From positions 1 to 64,000 of the forward strand of contig JAMPAT010000016.1 of NCBI GenBank assembly GCA_023667095.1: 64,000 nt of DNA, written 5' to 3'. The stretch is from Bacteroidales bacterium (lineage in GTDB: Bacteria; Bacteroidota; Bacteroidia; Bacteroidales; UBA932). Positions 27,062 through 37,848 of the stretch are shown piece after piece. The notes beneath the pieces are model-generated. The model did not search any database. It saw only the letters and a program-made list of their open reading frames with translations, and was not told the DNA's origin. The translations under genes and the position numbers were made by a program. Each line of letters starts with the position of its first letter. Positions within the stretch are counted from its first letter, which is position 1.

Positions 27062-30000
27062 ATGAACAGTAAATTGTTATCAGGAATCATGAAGCTGGCG
27101 GCCATGGTGCTGGCGGCATTCATGTCCCTTGCCGCAGCATCTGCACAGGATGTGACGGTAACGGTATCAGGGCGAGTTTCTGATGAAGACGGGAATCCTG
27201 TGCCTGGGGTCGTGGTAATGGCTTCAGGGGGCAAGGAGGCTACCACGACTGACCTTGACGGAAGATGGTCATTGTCGTTCCCATCTTCTGTAAAGAGCCT
27301 TGGTTTCTCATGCCTCGGCATGGAGACACTTGATGTCAGCATCTCCGGGAGAAGTGTAATTGATGTGGTGATGCGCTCTGAGGCTATAGGCCTTGACGAG
27401 GCTGTGGCTGTCGGATACGGAACCATGATCAAGAGGGAACTATCTTCATCGGTCGCTTCTGTCAAGAGTGATGTACTGACAGAGAGGGCATCTGCATTCA
27501 ATGTCATGCAGAGCCTTGCAGGAAAGGTGGCCGGGGTCCGCAATGTGTCTTTCTCCGGAAGACCTGGCGGAAAATCCTCATTGAGAATCCGTGGAATGGG
27601 CTCAATCAATGCAGGAAGCGACCCGATCTATGTAATGGACGGGGTTGTGGATGTTGACCCCTCGCTTGTGAATCCGTCAGACATCGAGAGCATAGATGTC
27701 CTGAAAGATGCAGCAGCAACGGCAATGTACGGCGCCAAGGGAGCAAACGGCGTTGTCATCATCACGACCAAGGCGGGAAATTCCTCAAAAGGCTCTGTCA
27801 CGTATGACGGGAAGGTCGGTGTCAGCACCATGGCCAGGAAGCTCAATCTGCTTAACGCCGATGAATATATGGAAATCCAGAAGCGTGCATACGCCTATAG
27901 CGGTAACACCATGCCTCATCTTACGACTCCGATGGAGAACCTCTTCTGGTATGCAAAGGATGCCGCCGGCAATTATATGTATGATCCGGACGGTCTTCTG
28001 ATGGCCTCCCCGAAATATGATACTGACTGGCAGAAGGTAATGACACAGAATGCAGTGGTGAATGACCACACGCTGTCATTCTCCGCGGGAACTGAGAAGA
28101 CAAAGATATATGCCAGCCTCGCATACCAGTATATGAACGGTCTGTTGAGATATACATATTCCAACCGTTTTTCCGGCAATATCAATGTCAAGTCACAGAT
28201 TACAGACTGGCTTGACATACAGGCTGTCGCGACAGGAGGCTCATATTCTGCGAACAACGGGGACAATGAGAACGGCATGAACCAGGGCGCGTTGAGGAAC
28301 ATGATAGAGATGCCTCCGATTGTTCCTGTGCAATATGAGGACGGCACATACGGGCGCAAGCAGGACTATCCCCTCGGGGAGGACGGCGAGAACCCGTTGC
28401 GGCTTATGCAGGAAATGAAGAACATCTCGAAGACAGACTTCCTTGTAATGAGCCTGCAGGCCAACCTGAAGCTGTACAAGGACCTTACATTGACGATAAA
28501 GGGTGACTGGCAGTCCAGCAACAGCAAGAATACGGGATGGGCGAAGAAAGGCCTTGTGGACTACACCGAGAACAATGGCGGATATGCCACAATCAGCAAT
28601 TCTGACTCAAGGAGGATTGCCAATGAGGACTATCTTTCGTGGACTCCGGCATTTTTCAATGGCAGGCTGCGCTCCTCATTCGTGCTTGGAGCCAGCTGGT
28701 ACTGGTACCACACAGAAAGTTCAGTGACAGGTGCCGAGCAGTTCTTCGACGATTCTTTCGGATATTATAACCTCGGCGCAGGGGAAGTCTATCAGCAGCC
28801 GGGATCGTCCATGGACGAGAATACCATGAACTCATATTATTTCAGGATGAACCATACCTTCCTGAACCGCTATATGCTCGGATTCACATTCCGTGCTGAC
28901 GGAGCATCCAATTTCGGCGCAAACAACAAATACGGCTATTTCCCGTCAGTATCGGCAGGATGGCTCATTTCAGATGAACCGTTCTTTGCACCGGCCCGCA
29001 GATATGTCGGAAACCTCAAGCTGAGGGCCAGCTACGGAACTGTCGGAAATGCATCTATACCTAATTACAGGACAATATCACAGTATGCAAACGGCAATAC
29101 AATTTTTGCCAACAGCCTGAATGCATACGTTGTCCTGTCCAACCTCGGCAACTCTGACCTTAAATGGGAAACTTCCCGCCAGCTCAATGTCGGGTTGGAC
29201 TTCAGCCTTGCAAAAGATCGGGTAGAGGTTGTGCTCGACTGGTACAACAAGACAACCACAGACCTTCTTTTCCAGAAACAGGTTCCATATACTACGGGCT
29301 ATGCAACTTCATGGACTAATCTCGGAAAAATCAGGAACACCGGATTTGAGATTACCATATCATCTCACAACATTGACCGGAAGAACTTCACATGGGACAC
29401 TGACCTTGTCTTCTCTACCAACAAAATCATTGTTGTGGACATAAATGGTGAGACGATTGACCTTGGCAACAACACAAGGGCTGTCGAGGGAATGCCATGG
29501 GGCTCATATTTCGTGCTGAACCGGCTCGGGACATGGGGACTTGACGAGGTCGAGGAGGCATCAAGATATGGGAAGAAGCCGGGAGACATCAAGTATGAGG
29601 ATGTCAACCATGACTATGTGATAGACGACAAGGACCGCAAATACATGGGCAGCGGTCTCCCTAAAGGCGAAATCTCGTTTGTGAACACATTCACGTTCCA
29701 CGGGTTTACATTCATGCTCGACCTTGCTGCACAGTATGGAGCTACAATCATGAACATTACCGGTACCATGATGGAGAACCGTCAACTGTATGCCAATTCA
29801 CCGAAGTCTGTCCTTGACGCATGGATGCCGGAGAACCAGAACTCCATGATTGCTGCTGTACGCCGCCCGTCAGACACATGGTTCGGCGAGAACGAGAAGG
29901 ATTCAAGGATGCTGTATAAAGGCGATTTCATAAGGATAAGAAACATAATGCTTTCGTATGACTTCAAGCATTCAGTCCTGAAAAGGACAAAGTTCGTCAA

Positions 30001-30169
30001 AGGCCTGAACCTTGGCGTCATTGTGGAGAACCCTTATGTGTTCACCTCATATCCTGGATATGACCCGGAGGTCGGTGCCTTTGCAAATACAAATACTGGC
30101 CAGGGAATCGACTTCTACTCATATCCGCGCCCGATGACAATATCAGGAAACCTCAGGATTACATTCTAA
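27062..30169 (+). CDS. SusC/RagA-family TonB-dependent transporter
   Basis: A 1035-residue outer-membrane transporter without an STN domain. The order is signal peptide (to SAQD, about 29), carboxypeptidase-regulatory-like domain (about 33-110, VSGRVSDEDGNPVPGVVVMA), plug (about 118-235, with AVAVGYGTMIKREL and SIDVLKDAAATAMYGAKGA) and barrel ending LRITF. It begins 6 nt after the mannosidase and pairs with the SusD 12 nt downstream. With no STN, it is not itself a FecR-type signalling transporter. Substrate by context: alpha-mannose-containing oligosaccharide. Confidence 0.95.
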   Translation: MNSKLLSGIMKLAAMVLAAFMSLAAASAQDVTVTVSGRVSDEDGNPVPGVVVMASGGKEATTTDLDGRWSLSFPSSVKSLGFSCLGMETLDVSISGRSVIDVVMRSEAIGLDEAVAVGYGTMIKRELSSSVASVKSDVLTERASAFNVMQSLAGKVAGVRNVSFSGRPGGKSSLRIRGMGSINAGSDPIYVMDGVVDVDPSLVNPSDIESIDVLKDAAATAMYGAKGANGVVIITTKAGNSSKGSVTYDGKVGVSTMARKLNLLNADEYMEIQKRAYAYSGNTMPHLTTPMENLFWYAKDAAGNYMYDPDGLLMASPKYDTDWQKVMTQNAVVNDHTLSFSAGTEKTKIYASLAYQYMNGLLRYTYSNRFSGNINVKSQITDWLDIQAVATGGSYSANNGDNENGMNQGALRNMIEMPPIVPVQYEDGTYGRKQDYPLGEDGENPLRLMQEMKNISKTDFLVMSLQANLKLYKDLTLTIKGDWQSSNSKNTGWAKKGLVDYTENNGGYATISNSDSRRIANEDYLSWTPAFFNGRLRSSFVLGASWYWYHTESSVTGAEQFFDDSFGYYNLGAGEVYQQPGSSMDENTMNSYYFRMNHTFLNRYMLGFTFRADGASNFGANNKYGYFPSVSAGWLISDEPFFAPARRYVGNLKLRASYGTVGNASIPNYRTISQYANGNTIFANSLNAYVVLSNLGNSDLKWETSRQLNVGLDFSLAKDRVEVVLDWYNKTTTDLLFQKQVPYTTGYATSWTNLGKIRNTGFEITISSHNIDRKNFTWDTDLVFSTNKIIVVDINGETIDLGNNTRAVEGMPWGSYFVLNRLGTWGLDEVEEASRYGKKPGDIKYEDVNHDYVIDDKDRKYMGSGLPKGEISFVNTFTFHGFTFMLDLAAQYGATIMNITGTMMENRQLYANSPKSVLDAWMPENQNSMIAAVRRPSDTWFGENEKDSRMLYKGDFIRIRNIMLSYDFKHSVLKRTKFVKGLNLGVIVENPYVFTSYPGYDPEVGAFANTNTGQGIDFYSYPRPMTISGNLRITF

Positions 30170-30181
30170 AAACTGACAAAA

Positions 30182-31681
30182 ATGAAGAAGCATATAATAA
30201 CAGCATTGCTGGCATTGGCTGGTGCAGTTTCCTGTACGGGATTTCTTACGGAAAACCCGAAGACTTTCCTGTCACCAGACAATTATTTCAAGTCACAGGA
30301 ACAGATGCAGGCAGCGGTAAATGGACTGTATACATTTGTGGATGACATATTTGACGGAGATGTCGAAGTCGGGACACACCGGTTCATTTTCCTGGAATAT
30401 ATGACAGGATACGGAAGACGCCCACGTGTCGCGACATCAATCTACCTTACCCAGGCCAATCTTCTGACAGTTACGGAAGAGAACTGGAATCTTGAGGGAT
30501 TATGGCAAAGCTGGTATGCAGCCATAGAGAACTGTAATTATACCATAGCCGGTATCGAGGCCGCAACCGTATCGGTCCCGGAACTGCAGAAAAACCTGTT
30601 TCTTGGCGAAGCATACAGCCTGAGGGCATATTATTATTTCAACCTTGTGCGTCTCTGGGAGAGTGTCCCGCTTAAGACGTCACCGACAACTGACCTGTCC
30701 AGTGTCGAGATCCCGCTGAGTACTGCAGGACAGGTCTATGCCCAGATTGAGGCAGACCTTGTGAAGGCGGATGAACTGATGAAAGATGCCTCATGGGCAC
30801 GTGCAGACGGCCATATCGGCAAAGGCGCAGTGAAGGCCCTGATGTCAAAGGTCTATCTGACAATGGCCGGATATCCGCTATGCCTCGGCAAGGACTATTA
30901 TGAAAAGGCGTATGACGCTGCACATGATGTCTATGCTTCAGGTGCTTTCCGTCTTTTTGATTCGTACTCCGGTCTCCGTGACGAGACGAATGAAAACAGC
31001 GGGGAGATCCTGTGGTCCATCCAGCGTGAACCGGACCGCGCCGGATCACCTGTGCACAATGACATGCTGCCTTACCCCGCCCAGACGGAACTTTCTGCCA
31101 ATGCTGCATACGGCGGTGCGCTTGCACCTACCGTGGAATTCCTTAATTCATACGCAGAAGGTGACATGCGTCTCGACTCGGGAGGATATTATTATTCAGA
31201 GCATCCGAGCCTTGACGGCTCAAAGACATTGGAACTTGGCGATACCTATATATATAAATGGTGGGATGCCAATGCCGCCTCTACAGGAAAGTCCGGGCTT
31301 GACTATCCTTTGATAAGGTATGCAGACGTACTTCTTGCGATGGCCGAGGCAAAGGCCTGTGCTGACGGAGGTGCAACTTCGGATAAGGATGCGGTTGAGG
31401 CATACAGCCTTGTGCGCAAAAGGGCAATGCCTGCCGAGATGAAGCCTTCCGCTGTCACATTTGACATGGTTTACAAGGAACGGCTGTGGGAATTGTGCTT
31501 CGAGACACAGACATGGTTTGACATGCTGCGTACGCGCAAGGCCCTGGATGTCCAGACAGGCAATGTCGTTGACCTGATTGGCTACCGTACACCAGGCCAT
31601 GAGGCTGTCTTTGCCGAAAAGGACCTTGTCTTCCCTTATCCTTTGCGTGAGAGCAGGCTGAATCCTAACCTGAAAAGATAG
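30182..31681 (+). CDS. SusD/RagB-family lipoprotein
   Basis: A 499-residue surface lipoprotein with lipobox AVSC (Cys19). It has the N-terminal FLTENPKTFLSPDNYF, the motif AYSLRAYYYFNLVRLWESVP and the C-terminal YADVLLAMAEAKAC followed by YKERLWELCFETQTWFDMLR. It should close over the preceding SusC and bind the imported glycan. Length is normal for the family. Confidence 0.95.
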   Translation: MKKHIITALLALAGAVSCTGFLTENPKTFLSPDNYFKSQEQMQAAVNGLYTFVDDIFDGDVEVGTHRFIFLEYMTGYGRRPRVATSIYLTQANLLTVTEENWNLEGLWQSWYAAIENCNYTIAGIEAATVSVPELQKNLFLGEAYSLRAYYYFNLVRLWESVPLKTSPTTDLSSVEIPLSTAGQVYAQIEADLVKADELMKDASWARADGHIGKGAVKALMSKVYLTMAGYPLCLGKDYYEKAYDAAHDVYASGAFRLFDSYSGLRDETNENSGEILWSIQREPDRAGSPVHNDMLPYPAQTELSANAAYGGALAPTVEFLNSYAEGDMRLDSGGYYYSEHPSLDGSKTLELGDTYIYKWWDANAASTGKSGLDYPLIRYADVLLAMAEAKACADGGATSDKDAVEAYSLVRKRAMPAEMKPSAVTFDMVYKERLWELCFETQTWFDMLRTRKALDVQTGNVVDLIGYRTPGHEAVFAEKDLVFPYPLRESRLNPNLKR

Positions 31682-31685
31682 GGAC

Positions 31686-33047
31686 ATGAAAATGCGTATC
31701 GGAATATTTCTCCTTGGCTGTCTTGTTATGACGGAAGCTGCCTCATGCGATGACGGAAGGCATGTAAAGGAAAATATTTTTGAAAATATCGGGAACGCCG
31801 ATATCGCTGTGAATTTCACTGTGAATGCAGACTCTGTCTTCCTTGGATGGACTGTCCTGAAAGATGCTGTCCATGACGGTTTCCTTGTCACTGATGCTGC
31901 CGGGAAAAACTCCCTGCGCCTTCCAGGAGATGCCCATGGATGTGTACTGACCCATATTCCATACAACAGGCCTGTCAATGTAAGTGTCTTGATGCTTGAC
32001 TCAGACAAGGAGGTGGGCCGGAGCGATGTGACGGTCTTTACAGATGGGACAGACCGTGCAATGGCTTCTGTGCTGATTCCTGACCATGGCAGTGTGACCG
32101 GAGGCGACGGTATGTACTCCATTGCGCTTCCGGACGGCAGGAGCATTTTCCTTATGGGGGATTCATATCTCGGCACCGTGACAAACGGGACAAGGCCACA
32201 GGGGACTCACATGTACCGGAATACGTATTTTGTATATGACGGATCCTCAGTCAGGGCAATTGCTGACGGGAATGGACCTGACACCTCTGCTGCAGTGCCC
32301 GAAGGACAGCCGTTTGAGACAAAATGGTATTGGCCGGGCCATGGATTCGTTGTAGGGGACAGGCTGTTCATATTCCAGGAGCTGATGTACCAGGGTGCAG
32401 AAGGGGCATGGGGCTTCAGATATGAGACGACACATACCCTTGAATACAGCCTTCCTGACATTTCACTTGTCAAGGACAGCCGTATCCCTTTCCATGGCTC
32501 CGCTGACATACATTATGGTGCGGCGGCACTCAATGACGGGGAATGGCTTTATATATATGCCCAGGTGGACATCGAAAATGACCTTGCCCCTGTGACTGAG
32601 GTACATCTCGCACGCACAACAGTGGACAGGATATATACTGACTGGGAATATTATACCGGTGCTGGCTGGAGTGCTGATCCTGCATTGGCGAAGCCGCTTG
32701 AGGGTGTAGCATCCGTGCCGGTCTCTTCGCAGTTCAATGTGTTCAGGCTCAGGGATAAATATGTCCTCTTTACCTCGGACAAGACTTTCGGCAGCGGCAA
32801 GGTATATTCATTCGTCTCAGATGCTCCATGGGGACCATGGCGCGGGCGCAGACTGCTGTATGAGGTTCCTACGTTGAAGTCCGGATGGTTCCCATACAAT
32901 GCGATGGCGCATCCCCAGTTTGAAAAGGACGGGATGATACTGATGTCGTACAATGTCAATACGGATACTTTTTCTGAACAGTTCTCCAATGTGGAAAGCT
33001 ACAGGCCGAGGTTCGTGTGGATTGAGATTGACTCGATACTTGAATAA
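31686..33047 (+). CDS. beta-propeller surface lipoprotein (DUF5005/DUF4185-like)
   Basis: A 453-residue lipoprotein (lipobox EAASC). After an N-terminal beta-sandwich (about 30-125), residues about 130-450 look like a five-bladed beta-propeller with motifs typical of this group: DGRSIFLMGDSYLG, GTHMYRNTYFVYDG, FIFQELMYQGAEGAWGF, SADIHYGAAALNDGEWLYIY, and SDAPWGPW near the end. Such propellers are seen in GH43-, GH117- and DUF-type glycan enzymes, where an Asp near the first blade is catalytic; GDSYLG would be the candidate. Function (glycosidase or binding protein) is not certain. It begins 4 nt after SusD. Confidence 0.7.
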   Translation: MKMRIGIFLLGCLVMTEAASCDDGRHVKENIFENIGNADIAVNFTVNADSVFLGWTVLKDAVHDGFLVTDAAGKNSLRLPGDAHGCVLTHIPYNRPVNVSVLMLDSDKEVGRSDVTVFTDGTDRAMASVLIPDHGSVTGGDGMYSIALPDGRSIFLMGDSYLGTVTNGTRPQGTHMYRNTYFVYDGSSVRAIADGNGPDTSAAVPEGQPFETKWYWPGHGFVVGDRLFIFQELMYQGAEGAWGFRYETTHTLEYSLPDISLVKDSRIPFHGSADIHYGAAALNDGEWLYIYAQVDIENDLAPVTEVHLARTTVDRIYTDWEYYTGAGWSADPALAKPLEGVASVPVSSQFNVFRLRDKYVLFTSDKTFGSGKVYSFVSDAPWGPWRGRRLLYEVPTLKSGWFPYNAMAHPQFEKDGMILMSYNVNTDTFSEQFSNVESYRPRFVWIEIDSILE

Positions 33048-33104
33048 TTCCTTGCCCGATTTGACAAAGATGTTTTTTGAAAGATAAAATGATAAATGAT
33101 TGCA

Positions 33105-33566
33105 ATGAAAAATAGAATTTTGCTTTTGGCTGCGGCAGTCTGCCTTGCCTTTTCTGCCTGCAGGCCGGTTTCAAACCAGATGGATCCAGGCATGCCGTCT
33201 GACGGTGACATTGTCTATACTTTGCGCCAGGTCCTGGAATATGACCCTGTAAATGTAAACGGGATAGACGTATGCCCATATTTTGATTTCTTCAGTACAC
33301 TGCGTTTCACAATCCAGGTTAGGGACGGAAAGATGTCGTACCTGCAATATACGGACGGTGACATCCCTTTCTCACCGTTCAGCTTTGGCACAGGTGACGG
33401 ATTTGTTGAATGCCGCCTGGACATGGATGTGCTGCCGTATGCCCTGAAGCTGGTGGAGACAGGGGAGACTGTCGCATATTTCAGGAACGGTGAATTCTAT
33501 ATACCGTTCCAGCTTGACTGCAAGGACCTGAGCTATGAATACCGTTTCAGGGAAATCGGGAAATAG
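33105..33566 (+). CDS. small lipoprotein of locus C, function unknown
   Basis: About 153 residues starting MKNRILLLAAAVCLAFSAC with lipobox FSAC. An ATG nine bases upstream (33096) is also possible. The mature part looks all-beta (RFTIQVRDGKMSYLQY, VAYFRNGEFYIPF) with no catalytic motif. I do not recognise the family. Position after SusD and the propeller suggests a small surface glycan-binding or accessory protein. Confidence 0.65.
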   Translation: MKNRILLLAAAVCLAFSACRPVSNQMDPGMPSDGDIVYTLRQVLEYDPVNVNGIDVCPYFDFFSTLRFTIQVRDGKMSYLQYTDGDIPFSPFSFGTGDGFVECRLDMDVLPYALKLVETGETVAYFRNGEFYIPFQLDCKDLSYEYRFREIGK

Positions 33567-33598
33567 CTATATATGGAGATACATTAAATTATCATGAT

Positions 33599-34609
33599 AT
33601 GAAGATTATGGATATATACAGAAATCACAAGGCAGCGGTTCTTACTGTGGCTGCCGTGGCAATGCTCGTATTCAGCTGCATGACCATCGAGGACATAATA
33701 TTCCCGGAAAATCCGCAGGTTGACAGTGAAATAGAGGTAAGCGTAAAGATACGTCTTGTGACAGAGACTGATGACAATGCGCATCTTGTCTTTGGCGTGC
33801 TTGCCCCAAAGTCGTGGCATCTTGCCGACAATGCTGTCCTTTCCTACACTACCTCAGGCTATGCCGCACAGGGCTTTCCGGAGGTGGTTGATGAGGCTCT
33901 CAGCCTTGTCAGTCCGTCTGAGATTGAGCCGTCTACACAGATGCCGTGGTCAATGGCCCACCAGAGCATCTTGGGACTGATGGATAATTTTGGTGACGTT
34001 GAATGGACCGTCTTCAAGTCTTCTACGTCATTCACCATAAATGACAATGTGAGCAAGGAGCCGATAGATGCTGTGGTGAAGATAAAGCTCAAGACGGGCC
34101 CGGACAATATCCGTTTCAATATGGGATTCCATTTCTGTGGAGACCATTACGGAATGAAGGATGACGGAGAAAGCCGCTATAAGCGCAATGAAAAGAGCAA
34201 GGTGATGGAAGTTACCGGAGGTGAAGGCCCTGTTGATGACTATACGAAGGTGAAGCTGGTGTCCACAACTCCTGCGACATTCCGTTATGGGGATATCTTT
34301 GCTGTGAATTTTCAGTCGGAAGTGGATGGGAATGAGACTGCGCTCAAAGGTTTTGAACAGGTGTACCTATGCGGTGAAGCGACTCTCGCAGACGGTTCAA
34401 GGGTGTCCGTGACAACGGCTTCTGCAAAGAACCTTATGGATATGACCGGCCCGGTATCATATCGGAAATATATCTGGCCGCGCGATTTCTTCGGTTTGCC
34501 GGGGGATGCTGTGATTGCGGAGATGTCCGTCTGGTTCATAGATAAGGACAGTACTGTCAAGGTAGATGACTCAGGGGCTGCATTCGTAATCTCCCAAAGT
34601 GCAGAGTAG
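33599..34609 (+). CDS. surface lipoprotein of locus C (DUF4961-like), function unknown
   Basis: A 336-residue lipoprotein (lipobox VFSC, about Cys27). Mature sequence is beta-rich, with AHLVFGVLAPKSWHLADN early and SYRKYIWPRDFFGLPGDAVI late. It resembles proteins annotated with DUF4961 in Bacteroidota Sus loci, but I assign this only tentatively. No catalytic residues are apparent. It is the last gene of the mannosidase operon and probably sits on the outer surface as an SGBP-like component. Confidence 0.65.
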   Translation: MKIMDIYRNHKAAVLTVAAVAMLVFSCMTIEDIIFPENPQVDSEIEVSVKIRLVTETDDNAHLVFGVLAPKSWHLADNAVLSYTTSGYAAQGFPEVVDEALSLVSPSEIEPSTQMPWSMAHQSILGLMDNFGDVEWTVFKSSTSFTINDNVSKEPIDAVVKIKLKTGPDNIRFNMGFHFCGDHYGMKDDGESRYKRNEKSKVMEVTGGEGPVDDYTKVKLVSTTPATFRYGDIFAVNFQSEVDGNETALKGFEQVYLCGEATLADGSRVSVTTASAKNLMDMTGPVSYRKYIWPRDFFGLPGDAVIAEMSVWFIDKDSTVKVDDSGAAFVISQSAE

Positions 34610-34695
34610 GGGAGCTTGAATGGAACTGGATTTGGCGGGGCTGCAATTGTAATTTGTAATGTCAGGAAAGAAGTGCAATTAAGATTACATAAGTT

Positions 34696-34726
34696 ATTGG
34701 AAATTGGAAAATTATGATTATATTTG
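34696..34726 (+). promoter_or_regulatory. promoter of the rpsL operon
   Basis: ATTG (34696-34699), exactly 19 nt, then TATATTTG (34719-34726). This fits the Bacteroidota vegetative consensus at all but the first base. It is about 50 nt before rpsL. Confidence 0.75.
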
Positions 34727-34729
34727 CAG

Positions 34730-34744
34730 CCCCAAATTATGGGG
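34730..34744 (+). promoter_or_regulatory. short leader hairpin before rpsL
   Basis: CCCCA (34730-34734) and TGGGG (34740-34744) form a 5-bp stem with a 5-nt loop at the very start of the predicted transcript. It may affect stability or be a ribosomal-protein autoregulatory site; the sequence alone does not decide. Confidence 0.35.
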
Positions 34745-34777
34745 TAAGAAACATAAATTAAAGATTTACAATTATTT

Positions 34778-35176
34778 ATGCCTACAATTCAACAATTAGT
34801 TCGCAAAGGACGCGAGGTGATAGTCGAGAAGAGCAAATCACGCGCGTTGGATGCTTGCCCTCAGAGAAGGGGCGTATGCGTTCGTGTGTACACTACCACA
34901 CCTAAGAAACCTAACTCAGCAATGCGTAAGGTTGCCCGTGTACGTCTTACCAACTCTAAAGAGGTCAACGCGTACATACCGGGCGAAGGACACAACCTCC
35001 AGGAGCACTCAATCGTGCTTGTAAGGGGCGGCCGTGTAAAGGACCTTCCTGGTGTACGTTACCACATCCTTAGGGGAGCTTTGGATACTGCAGGTGTAGA
35101 GGGAAGGACACAGTCCCGTTCACTCTATGGCGCAAAACGTCCAAAAGCTGGAAAGAAGCCAGCCTCTAAGAAGTAA
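34778..35176 (+). CDS. rpsL: 30S ribosomal protein S12
   Basis: A 132-residue S12 protein of the small-subunit decoding centre. It starts [12 protein letters not shown] and contains the invariant [19 protein letters not shown] and [20 protein letters not shown] loops. Lys at positions 43 and in the RVKDLPG loop are the wild-type residues associated with streptomycin sensitivity. It is the first gene of rpsL-rpsG-fusA-rpsJ. Confidence 0.99.
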   Translation: MPTIQQLVRKGREVIVEKSKSRALDACPQRRGVCVRVYTTTPKKPNSAMRKVARVRLTNSKEVNAYIPGEGHNLQEHSIVLVRGGRVKDLPGVRYHILRGALDTAGVEGRTQSRSLYGAKRPKAGKKPASKK

Positions 35177-35213
35177 TTTTATCTATTTTACACCTTTTTA
35201 ATTTTCTACAAAA

Positions 35214-35690
35214 ATGAGAAAATCGAAGCCTAAGAAGAGGATTCTACTTCCTGATCCTAAGTTTCACGATGCAATGGTAACACGCTTCGTGAACAATCTT
35301 ATGTTGCAGGGAAAGAAGAGTATCGCGTATTCTATTTTTTACGATGCCATTGACATGGTAGGCGAGAAGATGAAAGATTCTGACAAGGCTCCTCTCGATA
35401 TTTGGAGGAAAGCTATCGAGAATGTGACACCTCAGCTTGAGGTTAAGAGCCGCAGGATCGGTGGAGCTAACTTCCAGGTGCCTACAGAGGTGCGTCCGGA
35501 AAGAAAAGTCTCACTCGCCATGAAGAATATGATAATCTTCGCCCGCAAGCGTTCCGGCCACTCTATGGCAGAAAAGCTCTGTGCTGAGATCATCGCAGCA
35601 TATAACTGCGAAGGTGCAGCCTACAAGAGAAAAGAAGACATGCACAGAATGGCAGAGGCCAACAAGGCATTTGCACACTTCCGTTTCTAA
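35214..35690 (+). CDS. rpsG: 30S ribosomal protein S7
   Basis: A 158-residue S7 protein, the primary 16S rRNA 3'-domain binder. It starts [15 protein letters not shown] and has the conserved [35 protein letters not shown] and the C-terminal [18 protein letters not shown]. It lies between rpsL (37-nt gap) and fusA (20-nt gap). Confidence 0.99.
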   Translation: MRKSKPKKRILLPDPKFHDAMVTRFVNNLMLQGKKSIAYSIFYDAIDMVGEKMKDSDKAPLDIWRKAIENVTPQLEVKSRRIGGANFQVPTEVRPERKVSLAMKNMIIFARKRSGHSMAEKLCAEIIAAYNCEGAAYKRKEDMHRMAEANKAFAHFRF

Positions 35691-35710
35691 TCCCCAATTG
35701 ATCAACGAAA

Positions 35711-37822
35711 ATGGCAAGAGATCTTAAATTCACCAGAAACATCGGTATCATGGCCCACATCGATGCCGGAAAGACAACAACCTCAGAGCGTATCCTTTTC
35801 TATACGGGTAAGACCCATAAGATCGGCGAGGTTCATGAGGGTGCTGCCACAATGGACTGGATGGTTCAGGAGCAGGAGCGCGGTATCACAATTACTTCCG
35901 CTGCTACAACTGCCTTCTGGCACTACAAGGGGGATACTTATCAGATTAACTTGATTGACACTCCGGGCCACGTTGACTTCACCGTTGAGGTGGAGCGTTC
36001 ACTCCGTGTCCTTGACGGTACTGTCGCTACTTTCTGTGCGGTAGGACGTGTACAGCCTCAGTCTGAGACCGTTTGGCGTCAGGCTGACAAATATGGAGTG
36101 CCAAAGATTGCCTACATCAACAAGATGGACCGTGTCGGAGCTGACTTCCTCGCAGTTGTTGAGGAGATCAAGGAGAAGCTCGGCGCAAGGGCAGTTCCTA
36201 TCTGTCTTCCAATCGGGGCAGAGGACAAGTTCCAGGGTATCGTTGACCTCATCGCAAACAAGGCGATGATCTACGATGGCTCAGAAAATCTTGTAAACTA
36301 TACACTTGCTGACGTTCCTGCCGAAATGGCTGATGAAGTTGCAATGTGGAGGGAGAAACTCGTAGAGGCAGCAGCTGAATACGATGAGAGCCTTATGGAG
36401 AAATTCTTTGAGGATCCTGATTCCATCTCAGAGGATGAACTTATCGCTGCCCTCAGAAAGGCTACAATTGACATGTCAATCGTGCCTGCATGCTGCGGCT
36501 CTTCATTCAAGAACAAAGGTGTCCAGTTCCTTCTTGACGCTGTTATGCGTTATCTTCCGTCTCCGCTTGATGTCCCTCCTACAAAGGGTATTGACCCAAG
36601 GACAGGTGACGAGGTAGAGCGCAAACCGGATGCAAAGGAGCCTTTCTGCGCACTCGTATTCAAGATTGCAACAGATCCGTTCGTGGGACGTCTCGCATTC
36701 TTGAGGGCATATTCTGGCCGTCTTGATGCCGGCTCATACGTCCTCAATACCCGTTCTGACAAGAAGGAGCGTGTAGCAAGGCTTTACCAGATGCACTCCA
36801 ACAAGCAGAATCCTATCGAGTTTGTAGAGGCAGGAGACATCTGTGCAGCTGTCGGATTCAAGGACCTCCGCACTGGAGATACTATCTGTGTCGAGACAGC
36901 TCCTGTTACACTTGAGTCTATGGAGTTCCCGGATCCGGTTATCGGACTTGCGGTTGAGCCTAAGACCCAGAAGGATCTTGACAAGCTCGGTATCGCACTT
37001 GCGAAACTTGCAGAGGAGGACCCTACATTTACAGTGAAGACTGACCACGAGACCGGTCAGACTGTCATCAGCGGTATGGGTGAGCTTCACCTTGACATCA
37101 TTGTTGACCGTCTCCGCCGTGAGTTCAACGTGGACATCAACCAGGGTGCGCCCCAGGTTAATTACAAGGAGGCAATTACCCAGACTGTACAGCACCGTGA
37201 GGTCTTCAAGAAGCAGACCGGTGGACGTGGTAAGTTCGCTGATATTATTGTCGAGATCGGACCTGCTGACGAGGGAGTCACTGGACTTCAGTTCGTTGAC
37301 GAGGTCAAAGGTGGTAACATTCCTAAGGAGTTCATCCCGTCTGTCGAGAAAGGCTTCAAGTCTGCGATGGTAAACGGTGTACTTGCAGGATATGAGGTTC
37401 CATCACTTAAGGTTGTCCTTAAGGACGGTTCATTCCATCCAGTCGATTCAGACCAGCTTTCATTCGAGATCTGTGCACGTCAGGCATTCCGTCATGCATG
37501 CCCTAAGGCTAAGCCGGTTCTTCTTGAGCCTATCATGAACCTTGAGGTTGTGACACCGGAAGACTACATGGGAGATATCGTAGGTGACCTTAACCGCCGC
37601 AGGGGACAGATCAACGCGATGGATTCAACAACAGGTGCGCGTATTGTAAAGGCATTCGTTCCGCTCGCAGAGCAGTTCGGATATGTAACCATCCTCAGGA
37701 CAATCTCTTCTGGACGTGCGACAAGTACTATGTCATTCGACCACTATTCAGAGGTTCCTGCTAACCTTGCAAAAGAGGTTATCGAGAAGAGCGGTTACAA
37801 GAATACCGACGAGGACGAATAG
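35711..37822 (+). CDS. fusA: translation elongation factor G
   Basis: A 703-residue GTPase driving ribosomal translocation. G motifs are clear: G1 [17 protein letters not shown]2 near [12 protein letters not shown]3 DTPGHVDF, G4 NKMDRVG. Domains II-V follow, including [15 protein letters not shown] and the C-terminal [20 protein letters not shown]. No tuf gene follows, as is common in Bacteroidota. Confidence 0.99.
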   Translation: MARDLKFTRNIGIMAHIDAGKTTTSERILFYTGKTHKIGEVHEGAATMDWMVQEQERGITITSAATTAFWHYKGDTYQINLIDTPGHVDFTVEVERSLRVLDGTVATFCAVGRVQPQSETVWRQADKYGVPKIAYINKMDRVGADFLAVVEEIKEKLGARAVPICLPIGAEDKFQGIVDLIANKAMIYDGSENLVNYTLADVPAEMADEVAMWREKLVEAAAEYDESLMEKFFEDPDSISEDELIAALRKATIDMSIVPACCGSSFKNKGVQFLLDAVMRYLPSPLDVPPTKGIDPRTGDEVERKPDAKEPFCALVFKIATDPFVGRLAFLRAYSGRLDAGSYVLNTRSDKKERVARLYQMHSNKQNPIEFVEAGDICAAVGFKDLRTGDTICVETAPVTLESMEFPDPVIGLAVEPKTQKDLDKLGIALAKLAEEDPTFTVKTDHETGQTVISGMGELHLDIIVDRLRREFNVDINQGAPQVNYKEAITQTVQHREVFKKQTGGRGKFADIIVEIGPADEGVTGLQFVDEVKGGNIPKEFIPSVEKGFKSAMVNGVLAGYEVPSLKVVLKDGSFHPVDSDQLSFEICARQAFRHACPKAKPVLLEPIMNLEVVTPEDYMGDIVGDLNRRRGQINAMDSTTGARIVKAFVPLAEQFGYVTILRTISSGRATSTMSFDHYSEVPANLAKEVIEKSGYKNTDEDE

Positions 37823-37848
37823 TATTTAATCAAGTAATTACGGATATT

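Noticed and set aside
31220..32176. Open frame of 318 codons on the minus strand
   Set aside because: It crosses the junction of SusD and the propeller gene, both of which have clear homology on the plus strand.
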